Assembly (NCBI RefSeq): GCF_038452265.1
Contig: NZ_CP151842.1
Span: forward strand, 62,001 to 126,000
Length of the DNA stretch: 64,000 nucleotides
Reading direction: 5' to 3'
From: Vibrio diazotrophicus
GTDB taxonomy: Bacteria > Pseudomonadota > Gammaproteobacteria > Enterobacterales > Vibrionaceae
Shown: positions 56,102-64,000 of the stretch, in pieces
Layout of the letters: every line of letters starts with the position of its first letter
Position numbering within the stretch: the first letter of the stretch is position 1
Program-made: the position numbers and the translations under genes
Notes under the pieces: model-generated
Seen by the model: only the letters and a program-made list of their open reading frames with translations
What the model was told of the DNA's origin: nothing
Databases searched by the model: none

Positions 56102-56464
56102 GTGTATAAAAAGAACCCCCAAGGGCTAATGCGCCTTTTTAAAGCAACAGGTTATTCGTACAAAGGTATCTGTGCGGCATTCAAACATGAAGCGGCCTTT
56201 CGTGAAGAAGTATTGCTAGCGGCTGTCGCCATTCCTTTCGCCATTTGGTTAGATGTGTCGCAAGTTGAACGCATTCTAATGATATCGAGCGTGCTACTGA
56301 TTGTGTTGGTGGAGTTATTAAATAGCGCACTGGAAGCGGTGGTCGATCGTGTTGGTCAGGAGCACAATGAGCTATCAGGACGAGCCAAAGATATGGGGTC
56401 TGCTGCGGTATTTATTGCGATGATTATTGCTGGTTATATTTGGCTCGAAGCCCTATTTATCTAA
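56102..56464 (+). CDS. dgkA: Diacylglycerol kinase
   Basis: This small inner-membrane kinase phosphorylates diacylglycerol to recycle it into phospholipid. GYSYKGICAAFKHEAAFREE, LVELLNSALEAVVDR and ELSGRAKDMGSAAVFI are the family blocks, with three transmembrane helices. A GTG start at 56102 gives 120 residues, the size of E. coli DgkA (122). The frame is open further upstream: starts at 56030 (GTG) or 56033 (ATG) would add 23-24 residues unlike the family, and the latter overlaps the stop of the small ORF at 55950. The true start is therefore uncertain. Confidence 0.88.
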   Translation: MYKKNPQGLMRLFKATGYSYKGICAAFKHEAAFREEVLLAAVAIPFAIWLDVSQVERILMISSVLLIVLVELLNSALEAVVDRVGQEHNELSGRAKDMGSAAVFIAMIIAGYIWLEALFI

Positions 56465-56481
56465 AAAATAAGCAATTGGCT

Positions 56482-56534
56482 TTGCATTTAATTAATTACT
56501 GGATATACTCACAGTCAACTGTATAAAAAAACAG
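56482..56534 (+). promoter_or_regulatory. lexA promoter with two SOS (LexA) boxes
   Basis: TTGCAT (56482-56487), 16 bases and TATACT (56504-56509) form the promoter. LexA box 1 is CTGGATATACTCACAG (56499-56514), covering the -10; box 2 is CTGTATAAAAAAACAG (56519-56534). Paired boxes at lexA are as in E. coli. Confidence 0.92.
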
Positions 56535-56541
56535 GTGAACT

Positions 56542-57162
56542 ATGAAGCCGTTAACGCCACGCCAGCAACAAGTTTTTGATCTAATCAAAAGCAAAATAGA
56601 TGAAACAGGAATGCCACCGACTCGTGCTGAAATTGCACGTGAACTGGGTTTTCGTTCTGCAAACGCAGCAGAAGAACATTTGAAAGCTCTTGCTCGTAAA
56701 CAAGCAATTGAAATTGTGCCGGGAGCTTCTCGTGGTATCCGTATTCTATTGGAAGCGGCGAACGAAGAAGAGCAAGGTTTACCTCTAATCGGTCGCGTAG
56801 CGGCTGGTGAGCCTATCTTGGCTCAAGAGCATGTAGAATCCCATTACCAAGTGGATCCAAACATGTTCCGTCCACACGCTGATTTTCTATTACGCGTTCA
56901 CGGCGAGAGTATGAAGGACATCGGTATTTTGGATGGCGACTTACTTGCTGTGCATAAAACTCAAGACGTACGTAACGGTCAAGTTGTTGTGGCTCGAGTT
57001 GAAGATGATGTGACGGTTAAACGTTTAGAGCGTCGTGGTTCAAAAGTGTTACTTCATGCTGAGAACGAAGAGTTTTCTCCAATTGAAGTCGATTTAACCT
57101 GTCAGAATCTATCTATTGAAGGTATTGCGGTTGGTATTATTCGTAATACTGACTGGATGTAA
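56542..57162 (+). CDS. lexA: SOS repressor LexA
   Basis: This 206-residue repressor and self-cleaving protease has an N-terminal winged helix ([19 protein letters not shown]; recognition helix around [20 protein letters not shown]). The cleavage site is A88-G89 in VAAGEP, the nucleophile S123 in HGESMKD and the general base K160 in VTVKRLER. RecA-stimulated autocleavage lifts repression after DNA damage. It has two LexA boxes in its own promoter. Confidence 0.97.
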   Translation: MKPLTPRQQQVFDLIKSKIDETGMPPTRAEIARELGFRSANAAEEHLKALARKQAIEIVPGASRGIRILLEAANEEEQGLPLIGRVAAGEPILAQEHVESHYQVDPNMFRPHADFLLRVHGESMKDIGILDGDLLAVHKTQDVRNGQVVVARVEDDVTVKRLERRGSKVLLHAENEEFSPIEVDLTCQNLSIEGIAVGIIRNTDWM

Positions 57163-57225
57163 TCATACCTTTCTGGCGTTATTTTTAGGTTTCACATCTG
57201 CGCGATGTATTCGAAATTTAAAGAT

Positions 57226-57254
57226 TTGCAAATCTAATTGATATTCATTATCAT
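57226..57254 (+). promoter_or_regulatory. Promoter with Fur box upstream of the methyltransferase gene
   Basis: TTGCAA (57226-57231), 17 bases and TATCAT (57249-57254). The 15-mer TGATATTCATTATCA (57239-57253) matches the Fur 7-1-7 motif TGATAATNATTATCA with one mismatch and overlaps the -10. A perfect palindrome AGATTTGCAAATCT (57222-57235) covers the -35. Confidence 0.75.
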
Positions 57255-57284
57255 CTTCTTTGTCGCGATACAAGGAAGATGATG

Positions 57285-58097
57285 ATGCGCTCCCCCCACA
57301 AGCAAAACTCACAACGCTATCAAATCCCTACCAGTTTGGTTCAACCACTATGGCTACGCGGTCGTGAAAGCTTGGTCGATAACGGCCTTGTTTATGATCC
57401 TATTGCAGCCACCGCCTGCCAACGTTGTCATTTAGCACCGGATTGCATCAGTGGCGATATCGATCAGAAGCAACTCCTTCATGTCACCCTCACTCAACTG
57501 TGTGACAAACAAGTACATCAATTTTTAGATGCACATCCTGATGGATGGATTGTTAACGTCGGTGCTGGCTTGGATACACGTTTCTACCGAATTGATAACG
57601 GACGTTGTCATTGGATTGAGTTGGATGTGACTGAGAATCTGGTGTGGCGACAAAAGCTGTTTCACCGCAGTGAACGATATTTACATCAGTGTGGAAGTGT
57701 TGGGGAAATTGATTGGTTAGAACGTTTACCAATCCCAGAGTACGCGGCAGTTTTAATTCTGTGTGAACATGCGCTACTTGATTGTGATTCGATACAAGCA
57801 TCGAGATTTATTCGATCTTTAGGACTCAATTTTGCTAATGCGAGCGCTTGTCTAGTGCTGGCAGGAGATAAAACCTGTACCCCCTTGGGACAGAAAATGG
57901 GTTCAGGCACGTATGCTCATGGATTTGCTACTCCAAAACAGGCGGTGATGAATTGTTTACCTTGGGCGCGACAAGTAACAATGGCTTCCCCATTAGATAG
58001 CAATTGTGGGCGTTGGAAATTCTGGCAACGTGTATTGAGTAAATTTGCTGGATTAAAACAACGATTTACACCAGTTGTTGTTCAAGTACATTGGTAG
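57285..58097 (+). CDS. Class I SAM-dependent methyltransferase, LCMT/PPM1-like
   Basis: This protein of about 270 residues resembles the leucine carboxyl methyltransferase-type family. Near residue 90, VNVGAGLDTRFYRI is the SAM-binding GxGxDTR motif; IELDVTENLVWRQKLF and VLILCEHALLDC follow where the family has its acidic SAM ligand and motif IV. Relatives often methylate carboxylates of small molecules such as polyketide or siderophore precursors; the substrate here is unknown. Three ATG codons in a row (57279, 57282, 57285) follow AAGGA; the third has the best spacing. A Fur-type promoter precedes it, and a MATE exporter gene follows after 63 bases. Confidence 0.82.
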   Translation: MRSPHKQNSQRYQIPTSLVQPLWLRGRESLVDNGLVYDPIAATACQRCHLAPDCISGDIDQKQLLHVTLTQLCDKQVHQFLDAHPDGWIVNVGAGLDTRFYRIDNGRCHWIELDVTENLVWRQKLFHRSERYLHQCGSVGEIDWLERLPIPEYAAVLILCEHALLDCDSIQASRFIRSLGLNFANASACLVLAGDKTCTPLGQKMGSGTYAHGFATPKQAVMNCLPWARQVTMASPLDSNCGRWKFWQRVLSKFAGLKQRFTPVVVQVHW

Positions 58098-58160
58098 ACG
58101 GTCGTAGCCGATAATCCTTAACTTAGTTACACTTTGTTCTCTAATGCAAGGAGCAAAGTA

Positions 58161-59501
58161 GTGGCATTCTTTATTCAAACTCTCTCTGATCGAGCTATGC
58201 ATAGACAGGTACTGCTGCTAGCAATACCTATGGTGCTGTCAAACATTACTGTTCCTTTACTAGGTTTAGTCGACGCTGCGGTTATTGGGCATCTTGAACA
58301 CGCTTGGTATCTGGGGGGTGTTGCTTTAGGTAGCACTATGATAAGCGTTGCCTTTTGGTTGCTCGGCTTTCTTCGAATGTCCACCACAGGACTCACCGCT
58401 CAGGCCTTTGGTGCCAATGACCCACAAAAACTGGTGCGAGTTTTACTTCAAGGCTGCTTGATGGCTTTAGGATTTGCCGTTGTTTTTCTTCTCCTTCATC
58501 GATTCATTTCCAACTGGATATTTTCGTTCAGTGATGCCAGTGAGCAGGTGAAATTTTATGGACAGCAATATTTTGTTATTCGAGCCTGGAGCGCACCAGC
58601 GTCGTTGATGAACTTTGTCATACTCGGCTGGTTGCTCGGTACACAGAATTCTAAGGCGCCTATGTGGATGGTGATTATCACGAATATCACCAATATTGCT
58701 CTCGATATCCTGTTTGTTGTTGGCTTCGGCTGGAAAGTCCAAGGCGCGGCTGCCGCTTCGGTTATCGCCGATTATGCCGGACTGAGCTTTGGTCTTCTTT
58801 GTATATGGAAGTATTGGCAAGCGAATCAATTACCGAGTCTGTGGAGCAAAATTCGTGGCAGCAGTGAAGGTTTGAGTCGTTTTGTAAAACTCAATCGAGA
58901 TATCTTTCTTCGTTCTTTGTGCTTACAAGCTGCGTTTAGCTTTATGACATTCCAAGGCGCAGCGTTTGGTGACCATACTGTTGCAGCCAACGCCGTTCTT
59001 ATGAGTTTTCTTATGATGATTTCCTATGGGATGGATGGGTTTGCTTATGCGATGGAAGCCATGGTTGGTAAAGCGATTGGAGCGAAAAGTGAAACACAAC
59101 TAAAAGCGGCGATGGTTGGTAGTGCCTTTTGGTGCGTGATCATCTGTACTTTGCTAACGTTCGCCTTCGGTTATTGGGGATCGGCACTGATCCACTTGAT
59201 CTCGGATATTCCGCAAGTACGAGAAGAGGCGAACGTCTATTTACCTTGGCTGGTTGCAATGCCTTTGTCTTCTATGTGGTGTTTCTTACTTGATGGTATT
59301 TTTATTGGGGCGACCAAAGGTAAAGAGATGCGTAACAGTATGGTGATATCGACAACGGCGTTTTTCTCAATGTTCTATTTGTTTTCGCAGTATGGAAATC
59401 ACGCTTTATGGCTGGCCATGCTCAGTTTTATGATAATTCGCGGGTTAAGTCTGGCTATGGTTCTGGCTGGGCAGTGGAAACGAGGGGTCTTCTTTGCTTA
59501 A
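58161..59501 (+). CDS. dinF: MATE-family efflux transporter, DinF-like
   Basis: This 446-residue protein has twelve helices in two homologous halves, with the opening QVLLLAIPMVLSNITVPLLG and GVALGSTMISVAFWLLGFLRM typical of the DinF branch of MATE antiporters. The start codon is GTG at 58161 with AAGGAG 7 bases before it; a TTG nine codons earlier is in frame without such a site. In E. coli dinF directly follows lexA in one SOS operon; here a methyltransferase gene with a Fur-type promoter lies between them, so this copy is probably driven by iron limitation as well. Confidence 0.85.
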   Translation: MAFFIQTLSDRAMHRQVLLLAIPMVLSNITVPLLGLVDAAVIGHLEHAWYLGGVALGSTMISVAFWLLGFLRMSTTGLTAQAFGANDPQKLVRVLLQGCLMALGFAVVFLLLHRFISNWIFSFSDASEQVKFYGQQYFVIRAWSAPASLMNFVILGWLLGTQNSKAPMWMVIITNITNIALDILFVVGFGWKVQGAAAASVIADYAGLSFGLLCIWKYWQANQLPSLWSKIRGSSEGLSRFVKLNRDIFLRSLCLQAAFSFMTFQGAAFGDHTVAANAVLMSFLMMISYGMDGFAYAMEAMVGKAIGAKSETQLKAAMVGSAFWCVIICTLLTFAFGYWGSALIHLISDIPQVREEANVYLPWLVAMPLSSMWCFLLDGIFIGATKGKEMRNSMVISTTAFFSMFYLFSQYGNHALWLAMLSFMIIRGLSLAMVLAGQWKRGVFFA

Positions 59502-59525
59502 CGCTGTTGTTTTCTGAACCAATAA

Positions 59526-59554
59526 AAAATCGCAGCCTATAGAGCTGCGATTTT
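59526..59554. terminator. Bidirectional terminator after the MATE gene
   Basis: AAAATCGCAGC / GCTGCGATTTT with a 7-base loop between convergent genes. Confidence 0.85.
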
Positions 59555-59588
59555 ACGTTTAACGGATGCTTCTGTTTTACTGTGAAAG

Positions 59589-60989
59589 CTAAAATAGGCG
59601 ATTTAGACCATTCAATGCGGCTACGCGATACGCTTCTGCCATTGTCGGGTAGTTAAAAGTGGTATTGACGAAATACTCGATGGTATTTGCTTCCCCCTTT
59701 TGTTCCATGATGGCCTGACCGATATGGATGATTTCCGCAGCTCGTTCACCAAAGCAGTGAATACCTAAAATCTCTTTCGTTTCACGGTGGAAGAGAATCT
59801 TCAAGCTGCCAACATCTTTGCCTGAGATCTGTGCTCGTGCCAAGTGTTTGAATGAAGAACGACCCACTTCATAAGGTACTTTCGCGGCTGTTAATTCTTG
59901 CTCTGTTTTACCAACCGAACTGATTTCTGGAATGGTGTAAATACCCGTTGGGATATCTTCAATCAGTTTGTTGGTGGCTTGTCCTTGAGAAATCGCTTGA
60001 GCAGTGAAACGACCTTGGTCATAGGCTGCACTTGCAAGGCTTGGATAACCAATCACATCGCCCACAGCGTAAATATGGTTGACCTCTGTCTGGTAGTTGC
60101 TGTTAACACTTAGCTGACCGCGAGAATCCGCTTTCAGCCCAACCACTTCAAGGTTGAGTTTGTCTGTATTACCAGTTCGCCCGTTCGCGTAAAGCATACA
60201 GTCAGCTTTCATCTTTTTACCTGAGTTCAGATGAACGATAACACCATCTTCCGTACCTTCGATTTTGCTGTATGTCTCGTCGTTACGAATAACCACGCCG
60301 CTGTTCCAGAAGTGGTAAGAGAGTGCATCTGACGTTTCGTTGTCTAGGAACGAAAGCAAGCGGTCGCGTGTGTTGATTAAATCTGTTTTTACCCCTAAAC
60401 CACGGAAGATAGAAGCATATTCACAACCGATGACACCTGCGCCATAAATAATGATGTGTTGTGGGTCGTGCTCAAGGTTCAAGATAGAGTCACTGTCATA
60501 AACGCGTGGGTGGCTGAAATCCACATCAGCAGGGCGGTAAGGGCGTGAGCCAGTAGCAATAACAAATTTATCTGCGGTGTAGTTTTCAACCGTGTGATCG
60601 CTTTTTGTTACTGCAACAGTATTGGAATCGACAAAACGTGCTTTACCAAAGATTAAGCTGCACTGGTTACGGTCATAAAAGCCTTGGCGTAGACGAGTTT
60701 GCTTATCAATAACGGTTTTAGCATGCCCAAGGATAGTTGAAAAAGTAGAGTGAAGACTTGAGTTGTTGTTGCAGAACAAAGGGTTGCTATTAAATTCAAT
60801 AATACGGCTAACCGCATGACGCAATGCCTTGGAAGGGATAGTTCCCCAGTGTGTACAACCACCGCCTACGCTGCTTTCTTTTTCAATAATGGCGACATTC
60901 ATCCCTGCTTTGGTTAACCCCATTGCAGCACCTTCACCGCCAGGTCCACTACCTATTACGATGACGTCAAAGTGGTTATTCAGTGCCAT
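59589..60989 (-). CDS. sthA: Soluble pyridine nucleotide transhydrogenase
   Basis: This 466-residue FAD enzyme transfers reducing equivalents between NADPH and NAD+ in the cytoplasm. The FAD motif [20 protein letters not shown] is at the N-terminus. The redox-centre region reads [17 protein letters not shown], with only one cysteine where disulfide reductases have two, the feature that separates SthA from lipoamide dehydrogenases. The C-terminus [19 protein letters not shown] is typical. Length equals E. coli SthA (466). It is divergent from fabR, as in E. coli. Confidence 0.96.
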   Translation of the reverse strand: MALNNHFDVIVIGSGPGGEGAAMGLTKAGMNVAIIEKESSVGGGCTHWGTIPSKALRHAVSRIIEFNSNPLFCNNNSSLHSTFSTILGHAKTVIDKQTRLRQGFYDRNQCSLIFGKARFVDSNTVAVTKSDHTVENYTADKFVIATGSRPYRPADVDFSHPRVYDSDSILNLEHDPQHIIIYGAGVIGCEYASIFRGLGVKTDLINTRDRLLSFLDNETSDALSYHFWNSGVVIRNDETYSKIEGTEDGVIVHLNSGKKMKADCMLYANGRTGNTDKLNLEVVGLKADSRGQLSVNSNYQTEVNHIYAVGDVIGYPSLASAAYDQGRFTAQAISQGQATNKLIEDIPTGIYTIPEISSVGKTEQELTAAKVPYEVGRSSFKHLARAQISGKDVGSLKILFHRETKEILGIHCFGERAAEIIHIGQAIMEQKGEANTIEYFVNTTFNYPTMAEAYRVAALNGLNRLF

Positions 60990-61270
60990 AGATGATCCTT
61001 GTTATAATTTGGTTAACATTGCGATAGCGAGATTTTAACTGATATGTGCTAAGCGTGAAACTTAAACCCCTTATAGAGTGGAGAGGATCACGAGATTAAA
61101 ACAAATATCGTCGATTTAACGCTTAAGTCGGGCAGTTGATGAAAAATGCAACGGTTATGTTAGGAAATTGTCTGATGCTTCAAAATGGTCTGTTTTGCCT
61201 CTTAGACATGTTGGTTAATCGCGCTATAGTAGGCGACTTTAGTGACTGACTTGGCAGGGCTTGGCTTAAA

Positions 61271-61912
61271 ATGAAATCCACGGGAATTCGCGCACAACAG
61301 AAAGAAAAAACGCGTCGTTCGCTGATTGATGCGGCATTTAGCCAATTAAGTGCTGATCGTAGTTTTTCGAACTTAAGCTTACGTGAAGTCGCACGAGAAG
61401 CGGGGATAGCCCCAACCTCTTTCTATCGCCACTTTAAAGATATGGATGAATTGGGTTTGACCATGGTTGATGAAGGCGGATTGTTACTGCGCCAGCTTAT
61501 GCGTCAAGCACGCCAGCGTATTGTTAAAGAGGGAAGTGTGATTCGCACTTCAGTAGAAACGTTTATGGAGTTCATCGAAAGTAGCCCAAACGTGTTTCGT
61601 CTATTATTGCGGGAACGTTCTGGTACTTCGTTTGAGTTTCGTGCGGCAGTAGCGCGTGAGATTCAGCATTTTTCTGCCGAACTTTCTGAATATCTGATAG
61701 CGACAGGTATGAATCGTGAAGAAGCCATCACTCAAGCAGGTGCTTCAGTCACATTAGTATTTAGCTCTGGTGCAGAAGCATTAGACTTAGATCGACGTGA
61801 TCGCGATGAGCTCGCAGAACGTCTGATCATGCAACTGCGAATGATAGCCAAAGGGGCTTTCTGGTATCGCAAAGAACGTGAACGAAATCGACTAAAAGGC
61901 GGGATGAATTAA
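61271..61912 (+). CDS. fabR: Unsaturated fatty-acid repressor FabR (TetR family)
   Basis: This 213-residue regulator controls fabA/fabB-type genes by sensing acyl thioesters. The N-terminal helix-turn-helix is [20 protein letters not shown] (about residues 35-54), preceded by [17 protein letters not shown]. The C-terminal all-helical ligand domain contains [20 protein letters not shown]. Its stop overlaps the start of yijD by one base (TAATG), and sthA is divergent, both as in E. coli. Confidence 0.94.
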   Translation: MKSTGIRAQQKEKTRRSLIDAAFSQLSADRSFSNLSLREVAREAGIAPTSFYRHFKDMDELGLTMVDEGGLLLRQLMRQARQRIVKEGSVIRTSVETFMEFIESSPNVFRLLLRERSGTSFEFRAAVAREIQHFSAELSEYLIATGMNREEAITQAGASVTLVFSSGAEALDLDRRDRDELAERLIMQLRMIAKGAFWYRKERERNRLKGGMN

Positions 61913-62286
61913 TGTCAAATGAAAGTAGCGGCTCAATCAATCATGGTTCAGAACGTAAAACACTGATACTTGCGTTAATCGCGGGTATGTGTGGTGACTC
62001 TTTACTGTCTTGGATGACCATCAGTGAAGTCTCTTTTTCTATTTTCCCTGTTATCGCTTTGGTGCTGTCTGTGCAGGCGTTGTATCAGGAATACCTACGT
62101 AATCCAGTTGCGGAAGACATTCCACTAGTAGGTTTGGCGTGCTTCTTTGTCGGTGCGTTTGGCCACTCGGCATTTGTTAAGGCTCAGTATCCAGAAGCGG
62201 GGTCTAACTTCTTTTCGATCATCGTAGCTTTGCTGCTCTTGTTATGGGTTGGAAAGAAGCTAGGATTTATCGGTCATTCTGAATAA
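61912..62286 (+). CDS. yijD: YijD family (DUF1422) membrane protein
   Basis: This 124-residue inner-membrane protein has about four helices (roughly 18-35, 42-58, 72-90, 100-118). It matches DUF1422 (YijD) by the order GMCGDSLLSWMT, CFFVGAFGHSAF and by its place in the fabR-yijD pair divergent from sthA and convergent to trmA, as in E. coli. Its start overlaps the fabR stop, so the two are coupled. Function is unknown. Confidence 0.9.
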   Translation: MSNESSGSINHGSERKTLILALIAGMCGDSLLSWMTISEVSFSIFPVIALVLSVQALYQEYLRNPVAEDIPLVGLACFFVGAFGHSAFVKAQYPEAGSNFFSIIVALLLLLWVGKKLGFIGHSE

Positions 62287-62321
62287 GTGCACATCAGCTA
62301 ATTACAAAAGTTAATTACAAA

Positions 62322-62346
62322 AAAACGAGCCAATCGGCTCGTTTTT
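62322..62346. terminator. Bidirectional terminator between yijD and trmA
   Basis: AAAACGAGCC / GGCTCGTTTT with an AATC loop and flanking A/T runs. Confidence 0.9.
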
Positions 62347-62376
62347 CTATTTGTGAACTTTGGTTTTAAGCGTGAA

Positions 62377-63486
62377 TTACGCTTTTCGCTCTAGCATTAC
62401 ACCCGCTTCCATGTGGTGGGTGTATGGGAACTGGTCAAACAGAGCAAAGCGAGTCACCTTATGTGTCTTACATAAAACATCTAAGTTTTCTTTTAGTGTT
62501 TCTGGGTTACATGAGATATAGAGAATGCGCTCATAGCCCTGCACCATCTTACAGGTATCAATATCCATTCCTGAGCGAGGCGGATCGACAAAGATGGTGT
62601 TGCAGTTGTAACTTTTTAAATCGATGCCTGCATCTTTCAGGCGGTTGAATTCACGTTTGCCTTCCATTGCTTCGGTAAATTCTTCTGCTGACATGCGAAT
62701 GATTTGTACATTGTCGATTTTGTTAGCAGCAATGTTGTATTGTGCTGAATGTACCGATGGTTTTGCCAACTCAGTTGCCAAAACTCGCTCGAAGTTTTGA
62801 GCCAGTGCTAATGAGAAGTTACCGTTACCACAGTAAAGCTCTAGCAAATCGCCTTTGCTTTCTTGGGTACAATCGACAGCCCACTCCAGCATTTTTTCTG
62901 CGACTTTACCGTTTGGCTGAGTAAAACTGTTTTCAACTTGTTGGTAGATATAAGGTTGGCCGTTCACGTTCAGCTTCTCAATCACATAATCTTGGTCCAG
63001 CACAATCTTCATTTTGCGCGCACGTCCAATAATGTTCAGATTAAAGCCTTCATTTTGCAGTGTTTGTTTGAGCGCTTTAGCTGCCACAATCCACTCTTCA
63101 TCAAGTTGACGATGATATAGAAGAGATACCAGAACTTCACCACTCAGAGTGGATAAGAAGTCCACTTGGAAAAGTTTACGGCGCAGAGTGTCGTTGCCTT
63201 TCATGGCGTCTATCAGCAGTGGCATTAAGTCATTAATAAGGCGACTTGCCGCAGGGAATTGATCAACACGGTATTTTTCGCGAGTTTGCTGGTTGAACAT
63301 GATGTAGTACATATCATCACCTTCATGCCAGATACGAAACTCAGCGCGCATACGGTAAAACTGAGCCGGGGACTCAAAGACTTCCAACTCAGGCACACCA
63401 TAAGATTCAAACATCTCTCCTAGTCGAGTGATCTTCTCATCCAGTTGCGCTTGGTAGTTGTCTGGGTTTACATCAAGAGTCGCCAT
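62377..63486 (-). CDS. trmA: tRNA (uracil-54-C5)-methyltransferase TrmA
   Basis: This 369-residue enzyme makes ribothymidine 54 in the T loop of tRNAs. The SAM site is [16 protein letters not shown], then [10 protein letters not shown] and the catalytic cysteine in YISCNPETL near residue 324. The start at 63486 ([11 protein letters not shown]) has AAAGG upstream; an ATG 21 codons earlier adds a non-family leader. Length matches the E. coli enzyme (366). It is divergent from btuB, as in E. coli. Confidence 0.95.
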   Translation of the reverse strand: MATLDVNPDNYQAQLDEKITRLGEMFESYGVPELEVFESPAQFYRMRAEFRIWHEGDDMYYIMFNQQTREKYRVDQFPAASRLINDLMPLLIDAMKGNDTLRRKLFQVDFLSTLSGEVLVSLLYHRQLDEEWIVAAKALKQTLQNEGFNLNIIGRARKMKIVLDQDYVIEKLNVNGQPYIYQQVENSFTQPNGKVAEKMLEWAVDCTQESKGDLLELYCGNGNFSLALAQNFERVLATELAKPSVHSAQYNIAANKIDNVQIIRMSAEEFTEAMEGKREFNRLKDAGIDLKSYNCNTIFVDPPRSGMDIDTCKMVQGYERILYISCNPETLKENLDVLCKTHKVTRFALFDQFPYTHHMEAGVMLERKA

Positions 63487-63654
63487 TGCTTTACCTTTTT
63501 CTGGTACGTTCAAATAAAGAGCGCAGATTTTATTCAATCTCCCGCTCATGTCCAGTACTCTGACTAAATTGATAGCTTTATCGATCGTAAAAACTATAGC
63601 TTATACCAATCTAAGCTAGACAAGTTATCGATTGCTCAATACTATCAACCGCAA

Positions 63655-63827
63655 GCTGGTGTTATTTAGAAGCCTAGATGGCTAAATAAATAAACTTAAA
63701 AGGGAATCTGGTGGAAATCCAGAACTGACGCGCAGCGGTAAGAGAGAACGAATACTCAAATGACACTGCAATTTGTGGGAAGTCGAGTTAGTAGGTTAAC
63801 AGCTCTCAAGTCCGAACACCTGCCAGC
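63655..63827 (+). promoter_or_regulatory. Cobalamin (B12) riboswitch
   Basis: The closing stem GCTGG (63655) / CCAGC (63823) encloses the characteristic core: AAAGGGAATCTGGTG, ACTGACGCGCAGCGGTAAGAG and GTGGGAAGTCGAG. The B12-box-like AAGTCCGAACACCTGCC runs up to 63824. Downstream, CTGAGCA / TGCTCGG (around 63828-63863) with inner ATGGG / CCCAT can form the expression-platform hairpin just ahead of the btuB ribosome site (AGGA, about 63879). Confidence 0.93.
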
Positions 63828-63890
63828 AGCTGAGCAAACCAATGGGATGGACCCATGCTCGGTAGGATTAACGCGATTTAGGACAATATA

Positions 63891-64000
63891 ATGAATAAAT
63901 CCCTTCTAGCGGTGGCAGTGGCGTCGCTGTTTTCTCATACCTCTTTTTCATACGCACAAGAAGCGACAGCTGATGAAACTGTTGTTGTAACGGCGAATCG
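63891..64000 (+). CDS. btuB: Vitamin B12 outer-membrane receptor BtuB, N-terminal part (cut by window edge)
   Basis: The first 36 codons are present and the gene runs off the window. A signal peptide (MNKSLLAVAVASLFSHTSFS, cleavage near SYA-QE) is followed by the TonB box DETVVVTANR. Together with the cobalamin riboswitch directly upstream and divergent trmA, this identifies BtuB, which imports cobalamins with TonB energy. Confidence 0.92.
   Translation, partial: MNKSLLAVAVASLFSHTSFSYAQEATADETVVVTAN

Overview
The window is a piece of the large chromosome of a Vibrio species. This rests on close resemblance of the encoded proteins and local gene order to Vibrio cholerae (ilvC-ubiK-RND pump-rep-cytochrome c5-tRNAs-peptide ABC operon; gor-rlmJ-prlC; uvrD; recQ-ABC exporter-fhuACDB; rsmD-ftsY-ftsEX-rpoH; ubiCA-plsB-dgkA-lexA; sthA-fabR-yijD-trmA-btuB). 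The species cannot be fixed from the sequence alone. It is mostly core chromosome: there is no insertion sequence, phage, integron or CRISPR array.

Layout. 1-0.4 kb: end of ilvC. 0.6-5.2 kb: ubiK and a first RND efflux pair. 5.4-8 kb: rep and a cytochrome c5. 8.2-9.1 kb: five tRNA genes (Arg-His-Pro-His-Pro) followed by degenerate tRNA-Pro-like tails and three terminators. 9.8-15.2 kb: a four-gene peptide ABC transporter operon. 15.4-20.7 kb: a SPOR protein and a second, AcrAB-like RND pair. 21-26 kb: gor, rlmJ, prlC and a small repeat-containing lipoprotein. 26-28.5 kb: a four-gene bufferin-type RiPP operon (DUF2282 precursor, MNIO/DUF692 enzyme, DUF2063 partner, DoxX protein). 28.8-34.3 kb: uvrD, a CsrB-type regulatory RNA on the minus strand with its VarA/UvrY-type upstream site, a LysE exporter, an AraC regulator and RarD. 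34.6-44.7 kb: recQ, a DUF3630 gene, an ABC exporter and the Fur-controlled ferrichrome locus fhuACDB. 44.7-49.8 kb: rsmD, ftsY, ftsE, ftsX, rpoH. 50-53.4 kb: glpE, glpG, a FliL-like gene, ubiC, ubiA. 53.4-59.5 kb: plsB, dgkA, lexA, a methyltransferase behind a Fur-type promoter, and a DinF-like MATE exporter. 59.6-64 kb: sthA, fabR, yijD, trmA, a cobalamin riboswitch and the start of btuB.

Functional themes. Metal and nutrient uptake are well represented: the fhu operon and the methyltransferase-MATE pair both have Fur-type sites on their promoters, btuB is under a B12 riboswitch, and the bufferin operon probably handles copper. DNA repair and SOS genes (rep, uvrD, recQ, lexA) are present, with two clear LexA boxes at lexA and one degenerate box at uvrD. 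The most noteworthy elements are the bufferin operon, the CsrB-like RNA (about 28 GGA motifs), the Fur-promoter methyltransferase lying between lexA and its dinF-like neighbour, the decayed tRNA-Pro-like repeats, a DnaA-box cluster between rpoH and glpE, and several inverted repeats next to start codons or promoters.
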